A stretch of DNA of 64,000 bases from Pelagicoccus mobilis (GCF_016595505.1 NZ_JAENIL010000008.1:62001-126000), one strand, 5' to 3'. Positions 52,008 through 60,846 are shown, numbered from the stretch's first letter. The notes: generated by a model not told the origin, from the letters alone. Made by a program: numbers and translations.

Positions 52008-52187
52008 CGGTTTGAAAACTCGGAAAGGAGGCTGTCTCCGATTCTCGAGGGTTAGTGATGTGAGAATTTACTCCGCGGCAAGCTGGAACCCTTCAGATGT
52101 TCTTTTTTTGAAGGGTTGCGCGTCCAGAAGGCGTATGTGATGGTTGGGCGCGTCAATTAACAGAACGTGTCCCAGACTGACCCCAAA

Positions 52188-52952
52188 ATGAGAAAGTTCG
52201 AAGACCAAGAAGTTGATAAGCTGTTTGATCGTTGGAAGGACGACTTCGAACCGGACCCGGGACTGACCGCTCGCGTGCGAAGCGCGCTTGGACAGCCGAG
52301 AGGGCGTGAACGCGACGAGAAAAGTCTCGCGATCTGGTTTGGAAACGCGTTTTCGCGCCCAGGATTAGCGGCGGGATTCGCTGCCGTTTTTGTACTGGTA
52401 GGGATGGGGCTCTCTCAGCTGCTCTCGTCGAGCGGTTTTGGTGGAGGGGCTCAGGATATGAATTTGAGCTATCGCCTGTCCATTGATCCGCTCTACCGCT
52501 TGCAGGCGATGGCGGGCGCGGACGAGTTTGCGAATCAGCCGATTCAGCCCGCTCAACACTCGCCGAACGATGCTCCTGTTCTGCTTGCCGGGCTCGGGTG
52601 GCTGCAGGGGGAATTGGATTTGTCTGAGCCGCAATACGAGCAAGTGACCGCCTTGCACGGCGATTACGAGATGGCTTTCGACGAGTTGTTCGGGGAGTTG
52701 CTGGAGAGCCATCGGGCTTATCGGGCTTTTGACAAGCAACGCATGAACAGCGATGTGATCGACTATTTCCAGCTCTACGAGCTGCTGCAGACGCAAAAGG
52801 ATTTGAGCGAGAAAAGTGCCCGGCTGACCGAGGAACTTCTCCTCAAGGTGGAGCAGATCATCGAGCCTGAGCAAAGGACCCGCTACCGCGAACTCTTGGA
52901 CCAAGTTTACCCCGGTTTCTCTCCGAGTGAGGGAAGCAAGACGGATGCGTAA
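52188..52952 (+). CDS. Putative anti-sigma factor with Spy/CnrX-like periplasmic domain
   Basis: A 254-residue single-pass membrane protein. Residues 1-50 are charged and cytoplasmic, and one helix spans about 60-82 (PGLAAGFAAVFVLVGMGLSQLL). Residues 135-245 are an all-helical periplasmic domain (LGWLQGELDLSEPQYEQVTALHGDY ... LLLKVEQIIEPEQRTRYRELLDQ) like the metal- and stress-sensing Spy/CpxP/CnrX family. It overlaps the ECF sigma gene by 8 bp, the usual arrangement for a sigma/anti-sigma pair, though the anti-sigma gene comes first here. A GTG at 52167 is an alternative start. Role as anti-sigma is inferred from context. Confidence 0.78.
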   Translation: MRKFEDQEVDKLFDRWKDDFEPDPGLTARVRSALGQPRGRERDEKSLAIWFGNAFSRPGLAAGFAAVFVLVGMGLSQLLSSSGFGGGAQDMNLSYRLSIDPLYRLQAMAGADEFANQPIQPAQHSPNDAPVLLAGLGWLQGELDLSEPQYEQVTALHGDYEMAFDELFGELLESHRAYRAFDKQRMNSDVIDYFQLYELLQTQKDLSEKSARLTEELLLKVEQIIEPEQRTRYRELLDQVYPGFSPSEGSKTDA

Positions 52953-53622
52953 GAACGCGGCAGAAGACCATGAGCTGATGCGAGCTTTGATCCGGGAGGA
53001 TTCCGGAGCGTTGGAGCGTATCATCGAAAAGTGGGAAAGACCGTTGTTCTCCTTCGCTTTTCGCTACACGCAAAACGAATTTGTTACGCGAGATATCGTG
53101 CAGGAGACTTTCGTGCGGATATTCACAAAGCGGGACAGCTACGACTTCAGTTATCCTTTGGCCTCCTGGATATTCACCATAGCTGCGAACTTGTGTAAGA
53201 ATCGGGCTCGATGGCAAAAGCGCCACCCTGAGGTGTCGCTCGATACAGGCCTAAGTTCGGGTGATGGAGGTGAAGAGGCTAGCTTACTTGAGGTGGTGCC
53301 GGCAGAGGCAAGTCTACCTGCGGAGGATATTGAGAAGGAGGAGGATCTAGACCTTCTCAAAAGGGCCGTGATGAGCCTGCCTCATGATTTGAGGACGGCG
53401 GTGCTGCTGCATCACTATCAGGATCTGAGCTACAAGGAAATCGCCGAAGTGGTGGGCTGTTCGGCCCGCGGGGTGGAGACTCGCTTGTATCGGGCTCGCA
53501 AGATATTGAGGCAACGGGTGCAGGCTTCTGTCGAGAGGGATGAGTCGTCTCAAAAAAAAAAGGTCCGGTTTGAAACCCGGACCCTGAACGAAAGTTTGGG
53601 ACAGCTAAGCTGCTCGCCTTAG
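52945..53622 (+). CDS. ECF-type RNA polymerase sigma factor
   Basis: A 225-residue ECF sigma factor. Region 2 has LERIIEKWERPLFSFAFRYTQN and DIVQETFVRIFTKRD; ASWIFTIAANLCKNRARW ends it. Region 4 has LPHDLRTAVLLHHYQDLSYKEIAEVVGCSARGVETRLYRARKILR. The tail after region 4 is unusual: the frame runs through ten consecutive A residues (53552-53561) and through hairpins that act as terminators on both strands. The ATG at 52945 overlaps the anti-sigma gene; a GTG at 52927 is possible. It likely governs an envelope-stress regulon with its neighbour. Confidence 0.92.
   Translation: MRKNAAEDHELMRALIREDSGALERIIEKWERPLFSFAFRYTQNEFVTRDIVQETFVRIFTKRDSYDFSYPLASWIFTIAANLCKNRARWQKRHPEVSLDTGLSSGDGGEEASLLEVVPAEASLPAEDIEKEEDLDLLKRAVMSLPHDLRTAVLLHHYQDLSYKEIAEVVGCSARGVETRLYRARKILRQRVQASVERDESSQKKKVRFETRTLNESLGQLSCSP
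53552..53583 (-). terminator. Intrinsic terminator of the minus-strand gene, inside the sigma factor coding region
   Basis: On the minus strand GGTCCGG (53583-53577) pairs with CCGGACC (53568-53562), followed by ten T. It serves the gene at 53632-54324 and lies within the last codons of the convergent sigma gene. Confidence 0.85.
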
Positions 53623-53633
53623 CTCTATTTTTT
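53603..53633 (+). terminator. Intrinsic terminator of the sigma factor gene, overlapping its stop codon
   Basis: AGCTAAG (53603-53609) pairs with CTTAGCT (53618-53624), which includes the TAG stop, and CTATTTTTT follows. It is the plus-strand terminator of the sigma gene. Confidence 0.7.
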
Positions 53634-54324
53634 AGAAGACAGGGCTGAAGCCGAGGCGCATCTTTTTGCGCAGGGCGATGCATTCGGCTTCGATTCGATC
53701 TTCGGTCGCAAACACGCGTTTGCGTAGGCAATTGTCTCTGGAGCCTTCGTTTAGGAGGCATTGGACGCTGACGTCTTCGATGAGGGCGCGTTCTTCCGCT
53801 TTCAGTTTGCCATGAAAGACGAACTGGAAAGCGAGGCCGGCCGAGTGGGGGGAGGCTTCGATTTTCAGGTCGACGACATCGCGGCAGTAGCTTGCAAGGA
53901 GGCAGAGCTCATCGGCGAATTCGACCAGTTTGAGAGGGGCTCTTTCGTCGAGATTGGCTTGGACTTCCTGCTCGTTGATTCGGTTCGAAAATCCGTAGGA
54001 GATGCCCATGGCTGGCAAACGCTCGGCGGCCCAGGACTTGAGAGCGTGAGGGCTGGACAAGCTGGCGATTCGGGTGGCGTTAGCGTAGCGTTCGTGCTCT
54101 TCGAGGAAGAGGTCGAGCGTTTCGTCGATAGAGACGGGTGTCTCTGTGTCTAGGCGTTCGGAGAGTCCACGCAGGACTTTTCCGAGGGGGATGGAGTCGG
54201 TCTTGGGGGTGGTCGTCGTCAAGGAGGCGAATCCTCCCGGTTTTTGAAAATCTACCGTCATAGAAACTACATTTGGTTGGTTGTGCCTGTAGTGGGCAGG
54301 GATTCGGAATTGCGTCGTATCCAT
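53632..54324 (-). CDS. Protein of unknown function
   Basis: A 230-residue soluble protein that I do not recognise. Features: a Thr-rich stretch (ASLTTTTPKTDSIPLG), a helical LFLEEHERYANATRIASL, an alanine- and leucine-rich middle (LVEFADELCLLASYCRDVVDLKIEASPHSAGLAFQFVF), and a C-terminal part with four cysteines and many charged residues (EECIALRKKMRLG-like). No signal peptide or membrane helix. The start is uncertain: the ATG at 54324 or the ATG at 54261 (MTVDFQK). It is convergent with the ECF sigma gene, and each gene has a terminator lying at the other's end. Confidence 0.7.
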   Translation of the reverse strand: MDTTQFRIPAHYRHNQPNVVSMTVDFQKPGGFASLTTTTPKTDSIPLGKVLRGLSERLDTETPVSIDETLDLFLEEHERYANATRIASLSSPHALKSWAAERLPAMGISYGFSNRINEQEVQANLDERAPLKLVEFADELCLLASYCRDVVDLKIEASPHSAGLAFQFVFHGKLKAEERALIEDVSVQCLLNEGSRDNCLRKRVFATEDRIEAECIALRKKMRLGFSPVF

Positions 54325-54635
54325 CTCCGCAGGAATCCGTGCTCTACATGGCCTCTGCTTCTATTAATCGGATTTTTGTGTGGTTTTCAGAGTACGTGAG
54401 GCTTTGAAAATTCTATAAAGTTGCAGAATTTGGGATCTTTTGGGGGGCACCCCCCGCCACTTCAGGGGATCTTTGCTTCGTGTTGGTGACCGACTCCTCA
54501 AGGCGGTGCGGAGATTGCTCAGGCGGGGTGTTTCTTTATCCTAAGAGTTATTTGAGGAACGAACCGAGGGTGCCAAAAGGCCGCGACGTGTTAGACGTCG
54601 CGACCTGGAATTGACACATCGAGAGTTCAAGCGAT
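54325..54635. other. 311-bp intergenic region with a terminator but no gene seen
   Basis: The stretch between the unknown protein and the phytase-like gene has no credible coding frame. It contains a GGGGGG/CCCCCC-type local inverted repeat near 54440-54455 and the terminator hairpin at 54576-54605. The part next to 54324 probably holds the promoter of the unknown gene. Confidence 0.5.
54576..54605 (-). terminator. Intrinsic terminator of the phytase-like gene
   Basis: On the minus strand CGCGACGT (54602-54595) pairs with ACGTCGCG (54589-54582) over a 5-nt loop, followed by CCTTTT. It is 30 bp after the stop. Confidence 0.75.
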
Positions 54636-55688
54636 CTAACGGAGTTGAAGCTCTTTTGAGATGTCGGCTATTGACCAAGCCGATACGCCGCAGTCGTCGT
54701 GGATGCCGTAGAACACTCCCATCGGGTAGCGGGCTGTTGGTTTCAGGTCGATCGCGACGCCATCCGTATTGAGGGTGCGTTCTCCGCTGAAGGTGCCACG
54801 ATAGGACAAGTTCTTCCGATCGTAGACGTGGTAGTGGTTCGCCTGTTTGCCTTGGTCGGTGAAGATCCAGTAACCCTTGCCTGCTATGGTTTCCCAGAGG
54901 GCGATGCCTTCGGGTTGGAACTGGAAGGTGCCTTGTCCGAGGCGTTTTCCGGTGTCGTTGCCTTCGAGGTCGAATACGTGTATCTCGAGTCCATGCTGTT
55001 CATCTTCGTCGGCTACCATCAGCTTGCCGGAGGCTTCGTCGCCCATCAGCGATTCGACTACGTCGAGGGCGTGAGGCCCTTCGTGCTCGCCAAAGGCATT
55101 GATCAGTTTCGTATCCACACCTTGCCCGTTGATTACGATCTGGAACCGCTTTACGCGCTTGCGGATACCGGCTGGGTTCGGCTCAGGCTTTTCTCCTGGG
55201 AGAACCTTGTTGTAGTCGTCGCTCACATACGCTTGAAACGATCCCTCTGCGATTTTTCGAAGATAGATGCCGTACGGTTTTATCAGCTCCTCGGAACCGA
55301 ACGAAGTGAGGGGGGTGAAGTCAGGTAAGCGGAGGATTTGGACCCGGTGGTTGTCGCGCTCCACGACGAAGAGAAAATCGTCAGCTGAGGCGATGCCATT
55401 GGGCCGCAAAAACTGTCCAAGCTCCGACCCGGGAGTCCCGAATTGGGAAATCGGGAAGCCGTTCTTTGCGTCGTAAACGTAGAGTTTGTGAGCCGCCTTG
55501 GAAGTGGCGATCAGCAGTCGCTCTTCGCTATCCGGTCCATGCCAAACGGCGATAGAGTCGACGTTGCTTTGGGTGTCGATCGGCGTGAAGAAACGTTCCG
55601 CGACCGTGACTGGGCTCTGCCTGGCCTCGGCGGTTGCCGAGGCTAGGAGAGCGAGAGTCAGGTATGATGCAATTCGTTTAACTAGCAT
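54636..55688 (-). CDS. Beta-propeller phytase-like protein, exported
   Basis: A 350-residue exported protein (signal peptide of about 22 residues, LALLASATAEA). The fold and several motifs match beta-propeller phytase, which removes phosphate from inositol hexakisphosphate with calcium: GKLMVADEDEQHGLEIHVFD, FQPEGIALWE, GYWIFTDQGKQANHYHVYDR and LNTDGVAIDL followed by YPMGVFYGIHDD. The N-terminal calcium motif DADDPAVW of classical enzymes is changed to SNVDSIAVW. It could therefore have altered activity or another substrate. It starts 1 bp after the TonB receptor stop, so the two are one operon. Confidence 0.8.
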   Translation of the reverse strand: MLVKRIASYLTLALLASATAEARQSPVTVAERFFTPIDTQSNVDSIAVWHGPDSEERLLIATSKAAHKLYVYDAKNGFPISQFGTPGSELGQFLRPNGIASADDFLFVVERDNHRVQILRLPDFTPLTSFGSEELIKPYGIYLRKIAEGSFQAYVSDDYNKVLPGEKPEPNPAGIRKRVKRFQIVINGQGVDTKLINAFGEHEGPHALDVVESLMGDEASGKLMVADEDEQHGLEIHVFDLEGNDTGKRLGQGTFQFQPEGIALWETIAGKGYWIFTDQGKQANHYHVYDRKNLSYRGTFSGERTLNTDGVAIDLKPTARYPMGVFYGIHDDCGVSAWSIADISKELQLR

Positions 55689-55689
55689 C

Positions 55690-58476
55690 TTAGAGCTTCC
55701 AGCTGTAGCCGAGCTTAGCTGAGAAAGAGTAGGTTTCGAACTGACGCATGCGGCTTGGAGAGCCGTAGTAGGCTTGGAATGGCTCGTCGTTGAGATTGAT
55801 CATTTCGAGGAAGACGGAGCTTTGCTCGTCGATCTTGTAGACCGCCTTTGCATCGAGTTGGAAGTGGGAGTCAACGTACTCATCCTCGATTGGATCGCCT
55901 TCAGCGGAATCGAGGTACTCGCCACGGTGGGTGCCTGCGAGGCGGAACATGAAGTGCTCGTTTTCATAGGAGAGGGTAAGATTGAAGATTTCTTCAGGTT
56001 GCTTGAGCAATGGTGCTTCTTCGCCTTCTTCTTCGTAGATCGCATCCGCGTTGCTGAAGGTGAGGTTCGTATCGATGCTGAAGCCTTGGAGAGCTTCCGC
56101 TAGCAGGCCGAGTTCCTGATTCCAGATGAGCTCGAGCCCGAGGATCGTCGCGTTTTCGCCATTTTGCGGAGTGCTTACTTTGAAGCCGTCTGCGTTGTCG
56201 AAATTCGTCATGTACACGAAGGAGTCGATATCCTTGTAGAAGACGTTGGCAGCGAAGAGTCCTAGCTTCTCGTTGTATTTCTCGAAAGAGAGGTCGAGAT
56301 TAATGGATTCGTATGGATCGAGGTTTGGGTTGCCTCTTTCTACTTCTTCGTCTGTACGGTTGGTTTCTGTCGAGATAGAGGAGTCGCTGAACTTTGGGCG
56401 AGCGATCGTGTTTGAGGCAGACGCTCGGATGATCGTGGTGTCGTCGAGTGCGTATCGAGAGTTCAAGGACAAGAGAATGTCGGTGTAGTCGTTGTCGGAG
56501 CTGATGCGATTCAGCTCGTAGAGTTCTTCTATTTCGCCGTCGATTTCTTCTTCCCAAGTGACGAGCTCGAATCCTGTTGTTTCGAAGTCGGTTTGCTCTA
56601 CGCGAGCTCCTCCGGTAATCGTCCACTTTCCGGTTTCGATTTCGGCCATGCCGTAGGCAGCGAGAACGTCTTCGGTCGTGTCATAGTCCGCTAGGGTTGA
56701 GTCGATGTCGGATTCGTCATCGTACTGGAGATTCGAGAATTCGCTGTTGAAGAGGTTGCGAACTGCTTGCGGGTCGTACTGGAGATAGGCGCTGCCTCCG
56801 GTAAGGTAAGGGTAACGGCTGCCGGTTGTTGTGAGGCCAGCGGCGGTTGGCGTGTCTCCATCGCCGTCCCAGCTGTAGATGGCTACGTCGTTGTCGCGGT
56901 TCTTGTCTTTGGTGCGATATTTGAAACCGAACTTTACGAAACCTGGGTTGTCGCCGAAATCGAGGAAACGCATCGCATCGAACTTAAGGGCGATTTCCTC
57001 TTCTTCTGTGAGGTTGTTTTCCGCAACGAACTCGTCGAGTTCGAAGTTGGCTGGATCGAAGATGTCGGAACCGCCGTCAACTGTGACGCGAGGCTCGAAG
57101 GAGTTGGAGAAATCGTAGCTGAAGTCGCTGTCTTCGCCATTGCGGAAATCTGTGTCGAGTCGATCTGGCTCGTTTTCCTCCGCGGTGGAGAGTGAGGCCT
57201 TGTAGTTGAAGCGCCAGTCGTCGACGCGCGTTTCGCCACCGAGGGAGAACGCGAGGATTTCTTGTTCTTCGAAACGGTCCTTGAGATCGCGGTCCGTTTT
57301 GTTTGCTCCTGTCACGGAGGCGGTGGTATCGCTCAGTGTCTCGATGGTGCCGCGTTCTGGCTTAATTTCCGTGCGGTGGCGGTATTCTTCGTCGCTGAAG
57401 TAGTTGTAAGTTCCCCGAGCATACAAGCGGGTCGTGTCGTTCGGGAGGTGCTCGAAGTTGAGGCTTAGGGATTTGCGCTCGCGAGTCACGTCGTATTGGC
57501 GGAACTCGATTTCTGGGGCGAAGAATCCTGTAGAGCCGTCTTCAGCTTCTTCGCTTGCGCTCCAAGGTCCGTCGACTTCGATGTTGTCGGAGCCGAATTC
57601 TCGTTCTTGGTAGCTGGTGGATACGACGTATCCAGAATTTCCTTCACTACCGAAAGTGTCGGTGTATGTGCCGGCGAACATGAAGGATGTTTCGTCAACG
57701 AGGTCGTTGTAGAGAAGCTGCGCCTTGGCGGAGGCGAAACGTTCACCCTGGTCGAACGGGCTAAGCGTCTTGATGTTGACGCTACCGCCAATGGCGTCGC
57801 CGTCCATGTCGGGCAAGAAGGTCTTGCGAATTTCGAGCTGGTCGAGGAGGTCAGTTGGGATGACGTCGAGGGCGACCTTGCGTGTGTCGCCTTCCGGAGA
57901 GGCGAGCGCGACGCCGTCGAGCGAGATATTGTTGAGGTCTGAATCTATGCCTCTGATCACGACGTAGCGGCCTTCTCCTTGGTCGCGTTCAATGGATACG
58001 CCCGATACTCGTTGAAGGGCTTCGGCCGCGTTTTCATCGGGGAACTGACCGAGAGCGTCGGAGGCAACCGTGTTGACGAGGTTGGAGGAGTTGCGTTGAA
58101 GGTTGAGGGCTCGCGCGGAGGCGGACTTTACTCCTGTAACGACAAATGGATCGAGATCTACGATGTCTCGGCCGAGTTCAGCGGAGAGAGTCGCGATGCC
58201 ACCTTCTTCAACGGTGACGCTGACGGTCTCGTCTCCAAGTCCAAGGTAAGAGATGCGCAAGGCGTAGGTGCCGGGAGCGATGTTTTGAATGACGAACTTG
58301 CCTTGTTCATCGGAGGCTGTGCGTATCCCGTTGTCTAATACGGTAATGCTTGCTCCTTCGATCGGGCCATAGCCGTTGTGGGCGGAAACATCGCCGACGA
58401 TGGTCTCGGCTTGAGCGATGTTGAGCGCGAGGCCTGCTGACAGGCTTGCGAATAGTTTTCCAGTGGTGAGCTTCAT
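55690..58476 (-). CDS. TonB-dependent outer-membrane receptor
   Basis: A 928-residue receptor. A signal peptide (ALNIAQA) precedes a carboxypeptidase-regulatory-like beta domain (VSAHNGYGPIEGASITVLDNG ... PGTYALRISYLGLG). The plug domain follows (GQFPDENAAEALQRVSGVSIERDQGEG, VVIRGIDSDLNNISLDGV, SVNIKTLSPF), then a 22-strand barrel ending FSAKLGYSWKL. The plug style matches the TIGR01782-type receptors that import sugars or phosphorylated compounds. Partnering with a phytase-like enzyme suggests it imports phosphate-bearing inositol products or phytate (inference). A promoter-like TTGACA and an odd palindrome lie upstream. Confidence 0.93.
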   Translation of the reverse strand: MKLTTGKLFASLSAGLALNIAQAETIVGDVSAHNGYGPIEGASITVLDNGIRTASDEQGKFVIQNIAPGTYALRISYLGLGDETVSVTVEEGGIATLSAELGRDIVDLDPFVVTGVKSASARALNLQRNSSNLVNTVASDALGQFPDENAAEALQRVSGVSIERDQGEGRYVVIRGIDSDLNNISLDGVALASPEGDTRKVALDVIPTDLLDQLEIRKTFLPDMDGDAIGGSVNIKTLSPFDQGERFASAKAQLLYNDLVDETSFMFAGTYTDTFGSEGNSGYVVSTSYQEREFGSDNIEVDGPWSASEEAEDGSTGFFAPEIEFRQYDVTRERKSLSLNFEHLPNDTTRLYARGTYNYFSDEEYRHRTEIKPERGTIETLSDTTASVTGANKTDRDLKDRFEEQEILAFSLGGETRVDDWRFNYKASLSTAEENEPDRLDTDFRNGEDSDFSYDFSNSFEPRVTVDGGSDIFDPANFELDEFVAENNLTEEEEIALKFDAMRFLDFGDNPGFVKFGFKYRTKDKNRDNDVAIYSWDGDGDTPTAAGLTTTGSRYPYLTGGSAYLQYDPQAVRNLFNSEFSNLQYDDESDIDSTLADYDTTEDVLAAYGMAEIETGKWTITGGARVEQTDFETTGFELVTWEEEIDGEIEELYELNRISSDNDYTDILLSLNSRYALDDTTIIRASASNTIARPKFSDSSISTETNRTDEEVERGNPNLDPYESINLDLSFEKYNEKLGLFAANVFYKDIDSFVYMTNFDNADGFKVSTPQNGENATILGLELIWNQELGLLAEALQGFSIDTNLTFSNADAIYEEEGEEAPLLKQPEEIFNLTLSYENEHFMFRLAGTHRGEYLDSAEGDPIEDEYVDSHFQLDAKAVYKIDEQSSVFLEMINLNDEPFQAYYGSPSRMRQFETYSFSAKLGYSWKL

Positions 58477-58502
58477 AGCTTAGGTAGGTGTAGTTTGTTG
58501 GT

Positions 58503-58553
58503 AAGCGAATCGCTTCTGTTCGGATGCACACGTTAGCGAGCTATGACTGTCAA
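58503..58553 (-). promoter_or_regulatory. Candidate promoter and operator of the receptor-phytase operon
   Basis: On the minus strand TTGACA (58553-58548) is a perfect -35 element, and TGTGCA lies 17 bp downstream as a weak -10. Just past it is the perfect odd palindrome AAGCGA-A-TCGCTT (58503-58515), 26 bp before the ATG, well placed to be an operator. Confidence 0.35.
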
Positions 58554-58696
58554 CGCGGATAGGGGGCTGTTTCTATCTTGTTGCCTGCCTGAAATCCGGC
58601 TGTAACGAAGCCGCACGTTTCGGGGCTGTTTTCGAGTTTTTGTTACGAAAAGGAGTCCGGATTTGAGAATCGCTTCAGTCGTGTTAGGGTTTGGCT

Positions 58697-59728
58697 ATGA
58701 TCATACCTAAGACCCCAAAACTTACCGATGCCCAATTGGGTGAACTTCGCTCGATTGTAGGCGACTTTGACTGTTCGATCCAGGTTATCGAGGGCGCGGG
58801 GCAAAACGTGTATGCGATTGTTGGGGACGAGCGGCACGAGTTGATGATCAATCGGATCGAGGGGCTCCCGTATGTAGACAGGGTGGATACCATCCAGTCG
58901 CCGCATAAGCTTCTGGATATTCGGTCTGAGCTGAAGAACCACCGGGTGTCTTTTGGCGGTGTCGAGCTCGGCAAGGAACTGCTGTTGATCGGGGGGCACT
59001 GTACGGTGGATCCAAAGGAGCCGAACAAGTATTTCGAGACGGCGGCTGCTCTGAAGGAGGTTGGAATTCACGCGTTGCGAGGCGGCGTCTGGAAACCGCG
59101 AACCAATCCTTACTCGTATCAGGGGGATGTTAAAGCTCTTGATATCTTGATGGAGGCGTCGGCTCGCACGGGCTTGCCGGTCAATGCGGAAGTGATGGAT
59201 GAGGAGCAGCTAGACATCGCTCTGGATGCAGGCGTGCACATGCTGCAGGTGGGGACTCGGAACGCCTTGAACTACTCGTTGCTACGCCAGATAGGGCAAA
59301 AGGTAGCCGGGCGCGATACGGTGGTGCTGCTGAAGCGGGGGCGGCACATGGGGCCGGTAAACGAGTTTATTTCCGCGGCGGAGTATATTGTGACCTTTGG
59401 CAATCCCAACGTGGTGCTTTGTCCGAGGGGGACGCTGCCGGGGCTTGAAGGTTATCGGAATCATCCGGACGAGTGCATCACGCCGCTTCTAAAGGAACGC
59501 ACTTGGGCTCCTGTCGTGGCGGACCCTTCGCACGCGGTGGGCAAGGCGATGTATGTAGAGTCGTGTAGTATGGCCGCGGTGGCCTATGGTGCTGACGGAC
59601 TCTGTATCGAGTCGAACGTAGACCCGAAAAACGGCTTGGGAGACGACCCGAAACAAGCGATCACGCCGGAAGCATTTGGAGCTTTGGCAAAGAAGTGTCG
59701 CATGATTTGGGATATGAGACGGGTCTGA
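58697..59728 (+). CDS. aroF: 3-deoxy-7-phosphoheptulonate (DAHP) synthase
   Basis: A 343-residue enzyme of the TIGR01361/AroG-alike type that joins PEP and erythrose-4-phosphate to start aromatic amino-acid synthesis. The first 70 residues resemble the ferredoxin-like regulatory domain found on Thermotoga-type DAHP synthase (VYAIVGDERHELMINRIEGLPYVDRVDTIQSPHKL). The barrel has HALRGGVWKPRTNPYSYQG, VNAEVMDEEQLDIALDAGVHMLQVGTRNALN, VLLKRGRHMGPVNEFISAAEYI and VVADPSHAVGK. The ATG at 58697 is preferred to a TTG at 58691. The IMPase-family gene starts 56 bp downstream. Confidence 0.95.
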   Translation: MIIPKTPKLTDAQLGELRSIVGDFDCSIQVIEGAGQNVYAIVGDERHELMINRIEGLPYVDRVDTIQSPHKLLDIRSELKNHRVSFGGVELGKELLLIGGHCTVDPKEPNKYFETAAALKEVGIHALRGGVWKPRTNPYSYQGDVKALDILMEASARTGLPVNAEVMDEEQLDIALDAGVHMLQVGTRNALNYSLLRQIGQKVAGRDTVVLLKRGRHMGPVNEFISAAEYIVTFGNPNVVLCPRGTLPGLEGYRNHPDECITPLLKERTWAPVVADPSHAVGKAMYVESCSMAAVAYGADGLCIESNVDPKNGLGDDPKQAITPEAFGALAKKCRMIWDMRRV

Positions 59729-59784
59729 GAGCGAGGCGTTTGGAAAACGTTTCGAGTTCTTGCTTGAGGCGGGTTACGGAGGTG

Positions 59785-60612
59785 ATGCATGGTGACGGCA
59801 TGGAAGATTCCCTCGAATCGAGAATCGCTTTCGGCAAAAAGGTCGTGCTTGAGAAGGTCGAGTACTTTCGGGCTCAGTTTGGCGATGTGGCCAGCCAATG
59901 GAAGTTCGATGGCTCGCGTGTGACGGAAGCGGATTTGCATCTTTCTAAGGTGTTCGCGGAAGCGATGCAGGAGGCGTTTCCTAGCGACCAATTTTTTAGC
60001 GAGGAGCTTGAGCACGGCGAAGAGGCGATCGAGGTTCGTCCCGGTTTCTCTTGGCTTCTTGATCCGATTGACGGAACGAATAACTTTGCTCGCAGCATTC
60101 CGAACTGCTCGATCTCGCTGGCCTTGTTGAAGGACGGGAATCCGATTTACGGATACATCTACGACCATGGTACAGGCAAACTGATTCATGGCGGCGTAGG
60201 CTATGGGCTTTGGCTTGATGATCAGAGGGTCCAACGCAAGGAGTCGGACGTGAATGGCCAAAGCTTGATCGCGACTCAAACCTTAGCTTCAGATGAGGCT
60301 CTCAAGGATGATGATGCGATCCGGATGTCCTTCAAGCTGCGTGCGTTTGGTAGCAGCGCGATTCACATGGGTTACACTGCATTGGGGTGGCTCGATGGAG
60401 TGATCGCGCATCGGGTGAAGGCTTGGGATATCGCAGGCGGGATGCCTCTGCTTGCCGCGGTTGGCGGAAGTACTCGTTTTTTTGATACGGAAGTCTTTCC
60501 TCTGAAGACCTTTAATTCCAAGGGCAAGGGCTTCAGTCATATCGCGGGTTCGCACGAACTTTGCGATCGGATCGAAAAGACAATTGGTAAGTCGACGCAG
60601 TACCGCTGGTAA
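59785..60612 (+). CDS. Inositol monophosphatase-family phosphatase
   Basis: A 275-residue metal-dependent phosphatase. The family motifs are SEELEHGEE (metal Glu), LLDPIDGTNNFARSIPNCSISLALL (DPxDGT) and VKAWDIAGGMPLLAAVGG (WD). Substrate could be inositol phosphate, histidinol phosphate or a nucleotide such as PAP; the sequence does not settle it. The ATG at 59785 has GGAGG just upstream, though with only 2 bp spacing, and ATG at 59800 is a possible alternative. It lies downstream of aroF and may be cotranscribed. Confidence 0.88.
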   Translation: MHGDGMEDSLESRIAFGKKVVLEKVEYFRAQFGDVASQWKFDGSRVTEADLHLSKVFAEAMQEAFPSDQFFSEELEHGEEAIEVRPGFSWLLDPIDGTNNFARSIPNCSISLALLKDGNPIYGYIYDHGTGKLIHGGVGYGLWLDDQRVQRKESDVNGQSLIATQTLASDEALKDDDAIRMSFKLRAFGSSAIHMGYTALGWLDGVIAHRVKAWDIAGGMPLLAAVGGSTRFFDTEVFPLKTFNSKGKGFSHIAGSHELCDRIEKTIGKSTQYRW

Positions 60613-60709
60613 GCAGATCGGACGACCGTGAAAAATGTAACGTTGCCTTTTTCGCGGTGGCGTTTGGCTGGAGTTAGAGCATTTTTCTTATGAACAGGCG
60701 CTAGGTTGC

Positions 60710-60728
60710 GCTGACTGACCCAGTCAGC
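60710..60728. repeat. Perfect hairpin in the aroF-unit/transporter intergenic gap
   Basis: GCTGACTG-ACC-CAGTCAGC is an 8-bp stem with a 3-nt loop in the 234-bp gap between the convergent IMPase and SLC13 genes. No T run follows on either strand. A second inverted repeat TCTTCC / GGAAGA and the palindrome GGCCGGCC lie further on, near 60790-60825. Confidence 0.45.
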
Positions 60729-60846
60729 CGCAATGCAGGATCAAGGGTCCACGGCGGCCTGCAAACTATGTTCTTGAACTAAACATGGGGAGGCCGGCCT
60801 ATCTTCCGATCATAGGAAGAATACGCCAATTCAAAAGAAAAGTGCT

